A DNA stretch of 64,000 nt, from assembly GCF_900327775.1 (NCBI RefSeq), contig NZ_OUMZ01000007.1:1971606-2035605 (forward strand), written 5' to 3'. Each line of letters begins with the position of its first letter. The first letter of the stretch is position 1. The DNA is from Roseovarius sp. EL26. Lineage in GTDB: Bacteria; Pseudomonadota; Alphaproteobacteria; Rhodobacterales; Rhodobacteraceae. A program made the position numbers and the translations under genes. Below are positions 1 through 7,808 of the stretch, in pieces. Below the pieces are notes generated by a model that ran no database searches, was not told the DNA's origin, and was given only the letters and a program-made list of their open reading frames with translations.

Positions 1-55
1 CCTCACCCGCGCACGGGGGTGTAAGCCGCAACAGGCTAGGGAAGCAGGGAAAAGC

Positions 56-1570
56 ATGACACGAAGATTGACCAGTATCGCACTGATCGCCGCCCTGATG
101 GCGACAGCCAGCCCAATCATCGCACAGGATGACGAGGTCCAGACCAAAGAATATGACGATGGCGGTGTCTACGAGGGCACCTTCAAAGACGGTTTGCAAC
201 ACGGCACTGGCAGCTACACCCTTCCCAACGGGTACAAATACGTCGGCGAATGGGTCGAGGGAGAGATTCGCGGCAAAGGCACAGCGCGCTTCCCCAACGG
301 ATCACTTTACGAGGGTGAATTCGTCAAAGGCAAACCCAGCGGTGTAGGGAAAATCACATTTTTGGATAACGGCACCTTTGAAGGTGACTGGCAAGACGGA
401 AAGATCACTGGGCAGGGCATCGCGCTTTACGCCAATGGGGTTCGCTACGAAGGCGAGTTTCGAAACGCCGTTCACCATGGTCGTGGCGTCATGACCAGCC
501 CCGCAGGCTACGTTTACGATGGTGACTGGATCAATGGCACCAAAGAGGGCAATGCCAAAATCACCTATCCGGATGGCGCCCAATACGAAGGCGCAGTTTT
601 GAACGGTGCACGCGAAGGTCAGGGCACCCTGACCATGGCCGACGGGTTAACCTATGCCGGACTGTGGAAAGCCGGCCAAATCGACGGCACCGGCAAGCTG
701 ACACAACCCAATGGTGACATCTACGAAGGCGAGCTGGTCAACGGCCGCCGCGAAGGCAAAGGTAAGGTCAGCTACGCAAATGGCGACAGCTATGAGGGTG
801 ACTTCAAAGACGATCACCGCCACGGTCAAGGCACATTTTTGGGCATCGATGGATATAAATATTCTGGCAACTGGCTTGTTGGAAAAATCGCTGGAAAAGG
901 CAAAGTCACCTACCCCGATGGCTCGGTTTACGAAGGCACCTTGCAGAATGATCTGGCCAATGGTCAGGGGAAAATCCTGTATCCCGATGGGGCAACCTAT
1001 GATGGTGAATGGGTAAATGGTGTGATCGAAGGAACAGGCCGCGCGACCTATCCCAACGGATTGATTTACGAAGGCGAATTCGTCAATGCCCAACTGCAAG
1101 GTCAGGGCGTGATGACTTATCCAGATGGTTATCGTTACGAAGGCAACTGGGACAGTGGCCAGCGCAACGGCCAAGGCACGGCAACTTACCCTGATGGGAC
1201 GATATACACTGGCGATTTCAAATATGGCCAACGCAATGGTCGGGGCGAAATCAAGATGGCCGACGGTTTCAGCTATGTCGGCGATTGGAAAAGTGGCGAG
1301 ATCCGAGGCAACGGCATCGCCACTTATGCCAATGGTGACATCTACGAAGGCACATTCCAAAACGGCAAACGTCAGGGCACCGGCACGATGCGCTATGCCA
1401 CCGGCGAAGAATCCACCGGCGATTGGGACAACGGTGCATTGGCAGGGGCAGATGCTCCAACATCAACAGAAGACAGTGAAACCACACCTGATGTACCGGC
1501 TCAGGAAACCGCTGCGGACACACCTGAAAGCGATATCAGCTCAACCACCTCTGATGAGGCGACCGAGTAA
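56..1570 (+). CDS. Exported MORN-repeat protein
   Basis: 504-residue protein with an N-terminal signal peptide (hydrophobic to about residue 23, ending in an AQ-type cleavage site). Almost all of the rest is tandem 23-residue MORN repeats of the form YxGxWxxGxxxGxGxxxxxxG; I count 19 YEG/YVG/YDG-type units between about residues 36 and 460. The last 45 residues are an acidic, Thr/Ser/Glu-rich tail without structure motifs. MORN arrays form extended beta-hairpin solenoids and usually bind lipids or proteins; the signal peptide puts this one in the periplasm or outside the cell. No enzymatic domain is visible, so I read it as a scaffold or surface protein of unknown partner. The neighbour downstream is convergent and unrelated, so context gives no function. 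The start is an ATG preceded by an AGGGAAAAGC purine run. Confidence 0.9.
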   Translation: MTRRLTSIALIAALMATASPIIAQDDEVQTKEYDDGGVYEGTFKDGLQHGTGSYTLPNGYKYVGEWVEGEIRGKGTARFPNGSLYEGEFVKGKPSGVGKITFLDNGTFEGDWQDGKITGQGIALYANGVRYEGEFRNAVHHGRGVMTSPAGYVYDGDWINGTKEGNAKITYPDGAQYEGAVLNGAREGQGTLTMADGLTYAGLWKAGQIDGTGKLTQPNGDIYEGELVNGRREGKGKVSYANGDSYEGDFKDDHRHGQGTFLGIDGYKYSGNWLVGKIAGKGKVTYPDGSVYEGTLQNDLANGQGKILYPDGATYDGEWVNGVIEGTGRATYPNGLIYEGEFVNAQLQGQGVMTYPDGYRYEGNWDSGQRNGQGTATYPDGTIYTGDFKYGQRNGRGEIKMADGFSYVGDWKSGEIRGNGIATYANGDIYEGTFQNGKRQGTGTMRYATGEESTGDWDNGALAGADAPTSTEDSETTPDVPAQETAADTPESDISSTTSDEATE

Positions 1571-1599
1571 CAACCTATCGCATCTGAACAACATCCCTA

Positions 1600-1633
1600 T
1601 ATGCGGCGCACATCGCCAAGTCTGCGCCGCATA
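1600..1633. terminator. GC-rich hairpin between convergent genes
   Basis: Perfect 11-bp inverted repeat (arms 1600-1610 and 1623-1633) with a 12-nt loop, between the convergent MORN and acetyltransferase genes. It has no clear T-tract on either strand, so it may be a bidirectional mRNA 3'-end or stability hairpin rather than a canonical intrinsic terminator. Confidence 0.55.
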
Positions 1634-1686
1634 GAAACTGTCGAAACCATCTGCGATTCCAATGCCCACCCAGGTCCCATTTGGGA

Positions 1687-2109
1687 TCAGGTCAACAACT
1701 GCTCCAATGACAATTTCGCAGACACATAGGGCAGCGCGTCTTTGAAAAACACTTCGCCACCAATCTCGAAGCCAAGCTTTTCATAAAAGGCACAAGCGTT
1801 TTGTCGTGCATCACACAACAGCACTTCGATCCGCTCTTGCCGCAACAAACCCGCTCCATGTTGCAACAAAGCCGTTCCCAATCCGCGCCCTCGACAGGCC
1901 GGCGCAATCGCAAATTTACGCAATCGCGCTTGGGGCGGATCCAGAAAGAAGGACCCAGCACCAATCAACTGCGTGCCATGATACCCCGCAACGTGCAGCG
2001 CGGTTTCATCCCCCGGCAATATCACATGCGACAAGGGCTTATCGGGCCAAAGCATAGCCTGTCGAAACGGGTAAATTTCTTTTGCGGGAACTATACAAAA
2101 CCTGATCAT
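1687..2109 (-). CDS. GNAT-family N-acetyltransferase
   Basis: About 140 residues with the GNAT core: an acetyl-CoA-binding loop of the R-G-R-G-L-G-T-A type near residue 85 preceded by the beta-strand RKFAIAPACR, and the late FYEKLGF motif near residue 115. It acetylates an unknown amine substrate. The start at 2109 (MIRF...) is preferred because family members begin just before this strand; an upstream in-frame ATG at 2136 would add nine residues. It is convergent with the MORN gene and lies 95 nt downstream of the aqpZ stop on the same strand. Confidence 0.85.
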   Translation of the reverse strand: MIRFCIVPAKEIYPFRQAMLWPDKPLSHVILPGDETALHVAGYHGTQLIGAGSFFLDPPQARLRKFAIAPACRGRGLGTALLQHGAGLLRQERIEVLLCDARQNACAFYEKLGFEIGGEVFFKDALPYVSAKLSLEQLLT

Positions 2110-2203
2110 GGCTCTCTGTAGCGCCATTTGCGCCAAGGGTCAGCCCAGATTTCAGTTTTGGAAAATAGACGGGGCGGGCCAACGCCCACCCCGATCCAAT
2201 CGC

Positions 2204-2884
2204 TTATTCGCCGTCCAATAATCCTGTGCGAAACAGCATGCCTGCAGCCACCGCGCCAATGATCGGTGCCACGATGAACAACCACAATTGCGACAACGCC
2301 GTGCTACCTGCAAACAACGCGGGCCCAATGGAACGCGCTGGGTTCACCGACACGCCAGTGACATTAATTCCAACCAAATGGATCACCACCAGCGCCAGAC
2401 CAATCGCCAACCCGGCAAAGCCCGCAGGTGCGTTTGCCCCGGTTGAACCAAGGATCACCACCATGAACAGGAAGGTCGCAACAATCTCGAACACCAGTGC
2501 GGCCATCATGTTATATTCGCCACCATAACCCGCGCCCCAACCATTCTGACCCAGACCGTTTTCAGCCACGCTATAGGCCTCGGTGCCACCCGCGATCATC
2601 AGTAGCACCAATGCCGCCACAATCGCCCCTGCGACCTGCGCGATGATATAGCTAATCGCCTCGCCCATGCTCATCCGGCCCGCGGCCACCGCACCCAGAG
2701 AGACCGCCGGGTTAATATGACAACCCGATACCGGACCGATGCCATAGGCCATACCGATCAACGCCAGACCAAAGGCGAAACTGATACCGGCATAACCAAT
2801 AAGGTCACCCGCAATCACCGCCGCACCACAACCAAGCAGGACAAGCGTAAACGTCCCGATAAATTCTGCTATCTGCTTTTTCAT
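2204..2884 (-). CDS. aqpZ: Aquaporin Z
   Basis: 226-residue six-helix major intrinsic protein with both half-helix signature motifs, HINPAVS near residue 57 and SVNPARS near residue 180, and the long extracellular loop NGLGQNGWGAG typical of AqpZ. It should form a tetrameric inner-membrane water channel. Known AqpZ selectivity residues are Phe/His/Thr/Arg; here the Phe (SFAFG), His (VIHLVG) and Arg (NPARS) are present, but the Thr position next to the second NPA appears to be Val, which is also found in water channels. It seems to be transcribed alone. Confidence 0.95.
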   Translation of the reverse strand: MKKQIAEFIGTFTLVLLGCGAAVIAGDLIGYAGISFAFGLALIGMAYGIGPVSGCHINPAVSLGAVAAGRMSMGEAISYIIAQVAGAIVAALVLLMIAGGTEAYSVAENGLGQNGWGAGYGGEYNMMAALVFEIVATFLFMVVILGSTGANAPAGFAGLAIGLALVVIHLVGINVTGVSVNPARSIGPALFAGSTALSQLWLFIVAPIIGAVAAGMLFRTGLLDGE

Positions 2885-3082
2885 TTCACTGTTCCTTTTG
2901 CCCTCCGGGCCGTTCCCCGGTTCTGCGCACTACCCTGCGCTGAATACAGCTTAACATAAACGGGGAAATTTTGGGCTAAGATCATCAGAAATAAGTGTTT
3001 TGATGGAAAGCAAGCGGTAACCACCTTGCCTCCACCCTAAGACATGCTCTTTAGTCTAATAAATCGTGAACAGGGCAGATTT

Positions 3083-3526
3083 ATGAGAGAACGGCCAGCG
3101 GCACGGATTTTGGTTCTCAATGCGGAAAATAAAATTCTGCTTTTTCGCTTCTGTTTTGACGATGGACCGCTCGCCGGTGAAAATTACTGGGCCACTCCCG
3201 GCGGTGGCGTCGAAAAAGGCGAAACCTTTAGAAATGCGGCACAAAGAGAGCTGTTCGAAGAGACAGGCTTCACAATCGATGTCGGTGAGGAGATAGGACA
3301 ACACGATACCATATTCCGCGTTCCTTCGGGCGAGTACGTGAAAGCTGATGAGAGGTATTTCTTTGTCAGAGTGACGGCCAATACAATCTGCAAAGATGGG
3401 CAAAGTGATGTAGAGAGAACCTACCTCAAAGAGCACCGGTGGTGGTCATTGACTGAACTTGAAAGCACGTCTCACACCATCTTCCCCGAAAACCTGATTC
3501 CGCTTGTCACACAATCACTCTCGTAG
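3083..3526 (+). CDS. Nudix hydrolase
   Basis: 147-residue protein with a complete Nudix box: GGGVEKGE, then seven residues, RELFEETGF, which matches G-x5-E-x7-REUxEExGU and carries the Mg-binding glutamates. Nudix enzymes cleave a nucleoside diphosphate linked to another moiety; the substrate cannot be told here. The start at 3083 (MRERPAARILVL) is preferred over an ATG at 3044 because homologues begin with this first beta strand and a purine-rich CAGGGCAG lies upstream. It stands alone, followed at once by a hairpin. Confidence 0.88.
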   Translation: MRERPAARILVLNAENKILLFRFCFDDGPLAGENYWATPGGGVEKGETFRNAAQRELFEETGFTIDVGEEIGQHDTIFRVPSGEYVKADERYFFVRVTANTICKDGQSDVERTYLKEHRWWSLTELESTSHTIFPENLIPLVTQSLS

Positions 3527-3535
3527 TGGGGCAGC

Positions 3536-3563
3536 ACTGCCAATCATTGAATTCAATGGCAGT
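3536..3563. terminator. Palindromic hairpin after the Nudix gene
   Basis: Arms ACTGCC (3536-3541) and GGCAGT (3558-3563) enclose the perfect palindrome ATTGAATTCAAT. It lies 10 nt past the Nudix stop. No T-run follows, so it is a 3'-end hairpin or a protein-binding palindrome. Confidence 0.4.
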
Positions 3564-3645
3564 CGGCAAAGCGATATCCCTCCAACCTTGTAAACATATC
3601 GGCAAAATGCAACTATGTGGTGAATATTGATTATCTAGGTCAAGA

Positions 3646-3816
3646 ATGCAGATGTTATCGGATTTTGTCACCGCAGTAATTCCAATTGCAGCAATTGCAA
3701 TTTCTGTACATTTCATTTTGGTAGTTCTTGATACACCTGAAAAGAAAAAGAGACGCGAGAATTCATCTCATTCGGGAGGAGGAAGCGACTCCGGTATTGA
3801 TATTGGAGATATCTAG
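3646..3816 (+). CDS. Small single-span membrane protein
   Basis: A 56-residue reading frame starting MQMLSDF. It has one hydrophobic segment (about residues 8-28), then a Lys/Arg stop-transfer cluster (PEKKKRRE), then a Ser/Gly-rich acidic tail (SGGGSDSGIDIGDI). The layout (hydrophobic, positive cluster, soluble tail) supports a real N-out membrane peptide more than chance coding. There is no strong Shine-Dalgarno and no recognised family. An alternative start is the second Met, two codons in. Function unknown. Confidence 0.5.
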   Translation: MQMLSDFVTAVIPIAAIAISVHFILVVLDTPEKKKRRENSSHSGGGSDSGIDIGDI

Positions 3817-3861
3817 AGTTCCTCAGAAGAGCAATCTCGCCCATCGACCCCTCTGACTTTG

Positions 3862-3890
3862 TGTACTAAACTCGCGTACAACCTGTACAC
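3862..3890. repeat. Overlapping TGTAC/GTACA inverted repeats upstream of leuA
   Basis: TGTAC (3862-3866), GTACA (3876-3880) and TGTACA (3884-3889) form two overlapping inverted repeats, with 9-nt and 3-nt spacers, about 60 bp upstream of the leuA leader promoter. Such clustering suggests a transcription-factor site, but the regulator is unknown. Confidence 0.35.
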
Positions 3891-3943
3891 AATTCCCCCC
3901 AAACTTGATACGAATTGGGGCTTTCCTTCCCCGGCGCAAGCTC

Positions 3944-3949
3944 TATAAT
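3944..3949 (+). promoter_or_regulatory. -10 element of the leu leader promoter
   Basis: A perfect TATAAT lies 7 nt before the ATG of the leucine-rich leader peptide. Normal spacing would start transcription at or next to that ATG, giving a leaderless mRNA. The -35 region (around 3920) matches consensus poorly. Confidence 0.55.
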
Positions 3950-3956
3950 TCACCTC

Positions 3957-4043
3957 ATGAAACAGCAGCAGCATATCGCATTGATTCCGCGCACCTCCGG
4001 TGCCGCGCTTGCGTCTGCCTTGCTACTCCTAAGCCGCCTCTGA
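3957..4043 (+). CDS. leuL: Leucine-rich leader peptide of leuA
   Basis: 28-residue reading frame (MKQQQHIALIP...) that ends Ala-Leu-Leu-Leu-Leu-Ser-Arg-Leu-stop. Six of its eight Leu codons, with four consecutive, are rare-position regulatory codons just before mutually exclusive RNA hairpins. This is the layout of an amino-acid biosynthesis attenuator: ribosome stalling at the Leu run when charged leucyl-tRNA is scarce would change folding ahead of leuA. There is no upstream Shine-Dalgarno, and the near-consensus -10 predicts a transcript that begins at the AUG, as reported for the trp leader of Sinorhizobium. It is 80 nt upstream of leuA. Confidence 0.8.
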   Translation: MKQQQHIALIPRTSGAALASALLLLSRL

Positions 4044-4104
4044 GCGTGCCATTCTTCGGCGCGACCGCTCAGAGGATGTGCAATTTCGCGCCACAGGCTT
4101 AGGA
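4027..4104 (+). promoter_or_regulatory. leuA leader RNA, nested inverted repeats (attenuator)
   Basis: Two perfect nested helices are visible: 4027-4035 (TCCTAAGCC) with 4096-4104 (GGCTTAGGA), and 4037-4046 (CCTCTGAGCG) with 4066-4075 (CGCTCAGAGG). The 5' arms overlap the Leu codons and stop codon of the leader peptide. A competing pairing GGCGCG (4058-4063) with CGCGCC (4087-4092) is possible. No T-tract follows, so termination may be non-canonical or control may act on leuA translation. Confidence 0.7.
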
Positions 4105-4123
4105 CAAAACAAAGAGACCCGAC

Positions 4124-5689
4124 ATGACCAATACAGACAAAGACCGCGTAGTGATCTTTGACACCACTTTGCGCGATGGCGAGCAAAGCCCCGGTGCCAC
4201 CATGACCCATGATGAAAAGCTGGAAATCGCCGGATTGCTGGATGAAATGGGCGTCGACATTATCGAGGCCGGATTCCCCATCGCGTCCGAGGGGGATTTT
4301 CGCGCCGTCAGTGAGATTTCTAAAAGCGCAAACAATTCAGTAATTTGCGGACTGGCACGCGCCAATTTCAAAGACATCGATCGCTGCTGGGAGGCGGTGA
4401 AACACGCGAAAAAACCGCGCATTCACACCTTTATCGGTACATCACCCCTGCACCGCGCTATCCCCAATCTGAACCGGGATGAAATGGCGGATCGTATCCA
4501 CGACACCGTCAGCCATGCCCGCAACCTGTGTGACAACGTGCAATGGTCACCGATGGATGCCACCCGTACCGAATGGGATTATCTGTGCCGCACGGTTGAG
4601 ATCGCAATCAAAGCCGGTGCCACTACGATCAACATCCCCGACACAGTGGGCTACACTGCCCCAGTGGAAAGCGCTGACCTGATCAAACGTCTGATCGAAA
4701 CCGTACCAGGCGCAGATGAGGTCACCTTCGCCACGCATTGCCACAACGATCTGGGCATGGCGACGGCGAATTCGCTGGCCGCCGTTGCAGGTGGCGCACG
4801 ACAAATTGAATGCACTATCAACGGCTTAGGGGAACGCGCCGGCAACACCGCACTGGAAGAAGTGGTGATGGCCATGAAAGTGCGCGGCGACATCATGCCA
4901 TGGCAAACTGGCATTGATACCACCAAGCTGATGCACCTCAGCCGCCGGGTTTCAACCGTCAGTGGCTTTCAGGTTCAGCCCAATAAAGCCATCGTCGGCA
5001 AAAACGCCTTTGCCCATGAATCTGGCATTCACCAAGACGGCATGCTGAAGAACGCCGAAACGTTCGAGATCATGCGCCCCGAAGATGTTGGCCTGACTGA
5101 GACCAATCTGGTCATGGGCAAACACTCCGGCCGGGCTGCTTTGCGCTCCAAGCTCAAGGACTTGGGGTATGAGCTGGCCGACAACCAGTTGAAAGACGTA
5201 TTCGTCCGTTTCAAAGAATTGGCTGATCGCAAAAAGGAAGTCTATGACGACGACCTGATCGCATTGGTCAGCACGGGCGGCGATGAAGACAGCCAACGTT
5301 TGCAGATCAAATCACTGCGCGTTGTCTGCGGCACCGATGGGCCACAACAGGCCACGTTGGTGATGGACATCGATGGACAAGAACACACAACCGAGGCCAC
5401 CGGCGACGGCCCGGTTGATGCATCCTTCAATGCGGTCAAAAACCTGTTCCCACACAACGCGCGCCTGCAGCTGTACCAAGTACATGCCGTGACTGAAGGC
5501 ACCGATGCGCAAGCCACTGTCAGCGTCCGAATGGAAGACGAAGGCCGTATCGTAACGGGCCAATCCGCAAACACCGACACGGTTGTAGCATCTGCAAAGG
5601 CCTATGTTCATGCCCTGAACCGCCTGCTGGCCCGTCGTGAGAAAACCGGAAACGACACACCGGAAGTCAGCTACAAAGACGTGTCATAA
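4124..5689 (+). CDS. leuA: 2-isopropylmalate synthase
   Basis: 521-residue LeuA, the first committed enzyme of leucine synthesis (acetyl-CoA + 2-oxoisovalerate). The catalytic TIM barrel begins with DTTLRDGEQSPG (metal-binding Asp and catalytic Arg), followed by the metal-ligand HCHNDLGMATANS near residue 203 and HESGIHQDG near 300. The last ~130 residues are the regulatory domain that binds leucine for feedback inhibition. Length fits the bacterial long form. The start follows an AAAGAGAC ribosome site. It is controlled upstream by the Leu-rich leader and ends in a strong terminator. Confidence 0.97.
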   Translation: MTNTDKDRVVIFDTTLRDGEQSPGATMTHDEKLEIAGLLDEMGVDIIEAGFPIASEGDFRAVSEISKSANNSVICGLARANFKDIDRCWEAVKHAKKPRIHTFIGTSPLHRAIPNLNRDEMADRIHDTVSHARNLCDNVQWSPMDATRTEWDYLCRTVEIAIKAGATTINIPDTVGYTAPVESADLIKRLIETVPGADEVTFATHCHNDLGMATANSLAAVAGGARQIECTINGLGERAGNTALEEVVMAMKVRGDIMPWQTGIDTTKLMHLSRRVSTVSGFQVQPNKAIVGKNAFAHESGIHQDGMLKNAETFEIMRPEDVGLTETNLVMGKHSGRAALRSKLKDLGYELADNQLKDVFVRFKELADRKKEVYDDDLIALVSTGGDEDSQRLQIKSLRVVCGTDGPQQATLVMDIDGQEHTTEATGDGPVDASFNAVKNLFPHNARLQLYQVHAVTEGTDAQATVSVRMEDEGRIVTGQSANTDTVVASAKAYVHALNRLLARREKTGNDTPEVSYKDVS

Positions 5690-5714
5690 GACACCACCAG
5701 CACCGATTTGAGAG

Positions 5715-5748
5715 AAAAGCCCAGCTTAAAATAGCTGGGCTTTTTTAT
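5715..5748. terminator. Intrinsic terminator between leuA and MATE gene
   Basis: 12-bp perfect stem (5715-5726 with 5733-5744), 6-nt loop, then a T-run; the A-run on the 5' side makes it work on both strands. It serves leuA and abuts the stop of the convergent MATE gene. Confidence 0.9.
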
Positions 5749-5749
5749 A

Positions 5750-7126
5750 TCAGTGCGAGCACTCCGTCGTGACCATCGGGTCTTTTTGTGGGAAAAATAA
5801 ACACCAACAAGCCGCCAAAGCGATGGTCGCCAGCACAAAGCCCGAAACCAGCCCGATCCATATCACTAATGGCCCTGCGCCCTCAGCACGCAACAAGATA
5901 AATTGCAGCGGCACGGCTATACCCCAATAACAAAACAGCACAATGATCGCTGGCCTGGTTGTAATCCCCCGGCCGCGCAGGCTGCCCTGAAGCACCATAA
6001 GCACAAGGCTGAATATAAGTGAGGGAAGAGAAACCGCTGCCAAAACCTGAACTTGAGTCTGAACTTCTGCAAATAACACATCATCCGCGTCAAAAAACAC
6101 CCGCGCAATAAGAGAGCGCACAACAAACAAGCCGGTTATGACCGGTACAAACAACACCAATGCCGCACGCAATATTTTGACCAATTCGATCTGTGCCCTT
6201 TGGCGGTTCACCGCCCTGAGAGATGCAAAGTGGATGGCCGCAAAATCACCAAAACCAAGTGCGAAGACTACCAATACCTCGCTCACCTGCATGACTGCGC
6301 TATGAGCGGCGACAGCTTGGGTTCCAAACCGCGCCATCAATAGCAACGACAGGCTAAGAAATCCAATCGTCGCCATAATCATCAACCCCACAGGCAGGCC
6401 AATACGAAGGATTTCGAGTGCATATGAAATTCCCCCGGCAACTTTACGAACGAGAACAGCCCGGATTGACGGCACTCCGTGCACGGTCCTCCGGCAGGCG
6501 ATGGCCATCACCACCAGCCCCACGGTTGAAGACATCAGCGTTGCGATCCCCGCACCAATCAAGCCATAGCCCGGAATACCAAAGGCACCGAAGATCAGGA
6601 CATAGTTGACCAATGCGTTGGTCACAAACTGCACAAGTGCCCCGCCCAGCACCAGGCGCTCGTGCTGCTCAAAGGCCAGAAGCTCCCAGCAGATGATGAA
6701 CAGTAGGTTGGGCAAAAGTGCGACCCCAAGTAGCATGACATAGGTCTGCGCATCTCGCGCGGTATTTGATGGGCCAACTACCTCACTCACAATCCAACCG
6801 GTTTGCATCAATATCAACGCGCCCATTAGTGCATAAATAGCCAAAAGCCTAACCGCGGTCGCAACAACATCTATGTGCCGGTCGGAATCAGGATTGGAAT
6901 GATAGCGACCGTAAATTGGGCCAAAGCCAAAAACGATGCCTTCTCCCAATACCAGTAGAATCAGATACATCTGCATCATCACGCTGGCAGCGGCCATCGC
7001 GGTCAGATCATGCTGACCCAACATCATCGTGTCGGTGAACACCAGCCCTGCCAAAGACATATTGGCCAGCCCCAAAGGGACGGCTCGGCGGTAGATGCCC
7101 ATAAGTTCTGTTGCTTGGAAAATCAT
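5750..7126 (-). CDS. MATE-family efflux transporter
   Basis: 458-residue polytopic membrane protein with the two-fold six-helix MATE layout: the opening PLGLANMSLAGLVFTDTMMLG helix, a repeat around residue 240 (GLPVGLMIMATIGFLSLSLLLMARFG), and about 12 hydrophobic segments. MATE proteins export organic cations, dyes or drugs in exchange for Na+ or H+. It shows NorM-like features; substrate cannot be assigned. It is monocistronic and convergent with leuA. Confidence 0.88.
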   Translation of the reverse strand: MIFQATELMGIYRRAVPLGLANMSLAGLVFTDTMMLGQHDLTAMAAASVMMQMYLILLVLGEGIVFGFGPIYGRYHSNPDSDRHIDVVATAVRLLAIYALMGALILMQTGWIVSEVVGPSNTARDAQTYVMLLGVALLPNLLFIICWELLAFEQHERLVLGGALVQFVTNALVNYVLIFGAFGIPGYGLIGAGIATLMSSTVGLVVMAIACRRTVHGVPSIRAVLVRKVAGGISYALEILRIGLPVGLMIMATIGFLSLSLLLMARFGTQAVAAHSAVMQVSEVLVVFALGFGDFAAIHFASLRAVNRQRAQIELVKILRAALVLFVPVITGLFVVRSLIARVFFDADDVLFAEVQTQVQVLAAVSLPSLIFSLVLMVLQGSLRGRGITTRPAIIVLFCYWGIAVPLQFILLRAEGAGPLVIWIGLVSGFVLATIALAACWCLFFPQKDPMVTTECSH

Positions 7127-7208
7127 AAATCACGTCTTTCAATCTGTCAGGTACAGCCATGCGGCTGCTATAGGGCCAGATCAGTGTGACGTGAGTGTCT
7201 TTTGATCA

Positions 7209-7232
7209 GCCCTGCAAACACGTTTGCAGGGC
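7209..7232. repeat. 11-bp inverted repeat between MATE and cupin genes
   Basis: GCCCTGCAAAC (7209-7219) and GTTTGCAGGGC (7222-7232) are perfect arms with only 2 nt between them. It sits downstream of the minus-strand cupin gene and upstream of the MATE start, so it is either a 3' hairpin for the cupin mRNA or an operator for the exporter. The tiny loop favours a protein-binding site. The rest of the 250-bp gap shows nothing else clear. Confidence 0.45.
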
Positions 7233-7376
7233 AAAGATGGGTCCACGCGTTCGGTCGTGATAGCGCCTAATATGCATCCAACCCTCCCTCACTCATGTGG
7301 ACGATTGAATGCTAACAAAAAACAGGATCAATGCAATCTTCACCCCCATATCCCTTAAGGGTAAAACAACGGCAAA

Positions 7377-7736
7377 TCAGCTGGTGATCATATAATATTT
7401 GCGCAGACGTTCAGTGATTTCCCAAATTACCGGTGACCCCTTGGCAATAAAGAACGTATCCCCCGCCTTGAAGGTTTCAGTCCGACCATCGGAGTGGGTC
7501 AATGACAAGGCCCCCGAAATAAGCGTCATCATTTCATGCACTGGATAGGCCGCGATCTCTTCCCGGCAAGGGGCGCATTCCCACACACCTGCCAGAACAG
7601 ATTCATCATCGGTGGCAAAGGCTTCGGCAATCAGCTCGGTCTTGTCGGCCGTCGTAAACGCCTTAACCTCGGTGATATCCGAGGGAACCATAGTGGGCGG
7701 ATTGGGATTCAGGCGGAAATCATCTTGTGTGATCAT
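7377..7736 (-). CDS. Cupin domain protein
   Basis: 119-residue single cupin barrel: the first motif around VHEMMTLISGALSLTH (residues ~67-82) and the second FKAGDTFFIAKGSPVIWE (~89-106). The pattern resembles the Cupin_3 (DUF861) group, which includes ureidoglycine aminohydrolase-like and EutQ-like proteins. The metal-binding His set is incomplete, so a binding or regulatory role is as likely as catalysis. It lies 72 nt downstream of the stop of the acyl-CoA synthetase on the same strand and may share its transcript. Confidence 0.75.
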   Translation of the reverse strand: MITQDDFRLNPNPPTMVPSDITEVKAFTTADKTELIAEAFATDDESVLAGVWECAPCREEIAAYPVHEMMTLISGALSLTHSDGRTETFKAGDTFFIAKGSPVIWEITERLRKYYMITS

Positions 7737-7808
7737 TTGGGAACTCCTGTCAGAATCATGCCGCTACCATGACAGATAGCCTGGGCAGCGGCACGCGTTT
7801 TCAGGGAG

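Noticed and set aside
647..1360. 237-residue minus-strand ORF within the MORN gene
   Set aside because: Its repeat pattern is the mirror of the 69-nt MORN periodicity.
56..1450. 69-bp tandem periodicity as a possible CRISPR or satellite repeat
   Set aside because: The units diverge freely and keep a reading frame with MORN consensus, so this is protein repeat structure.
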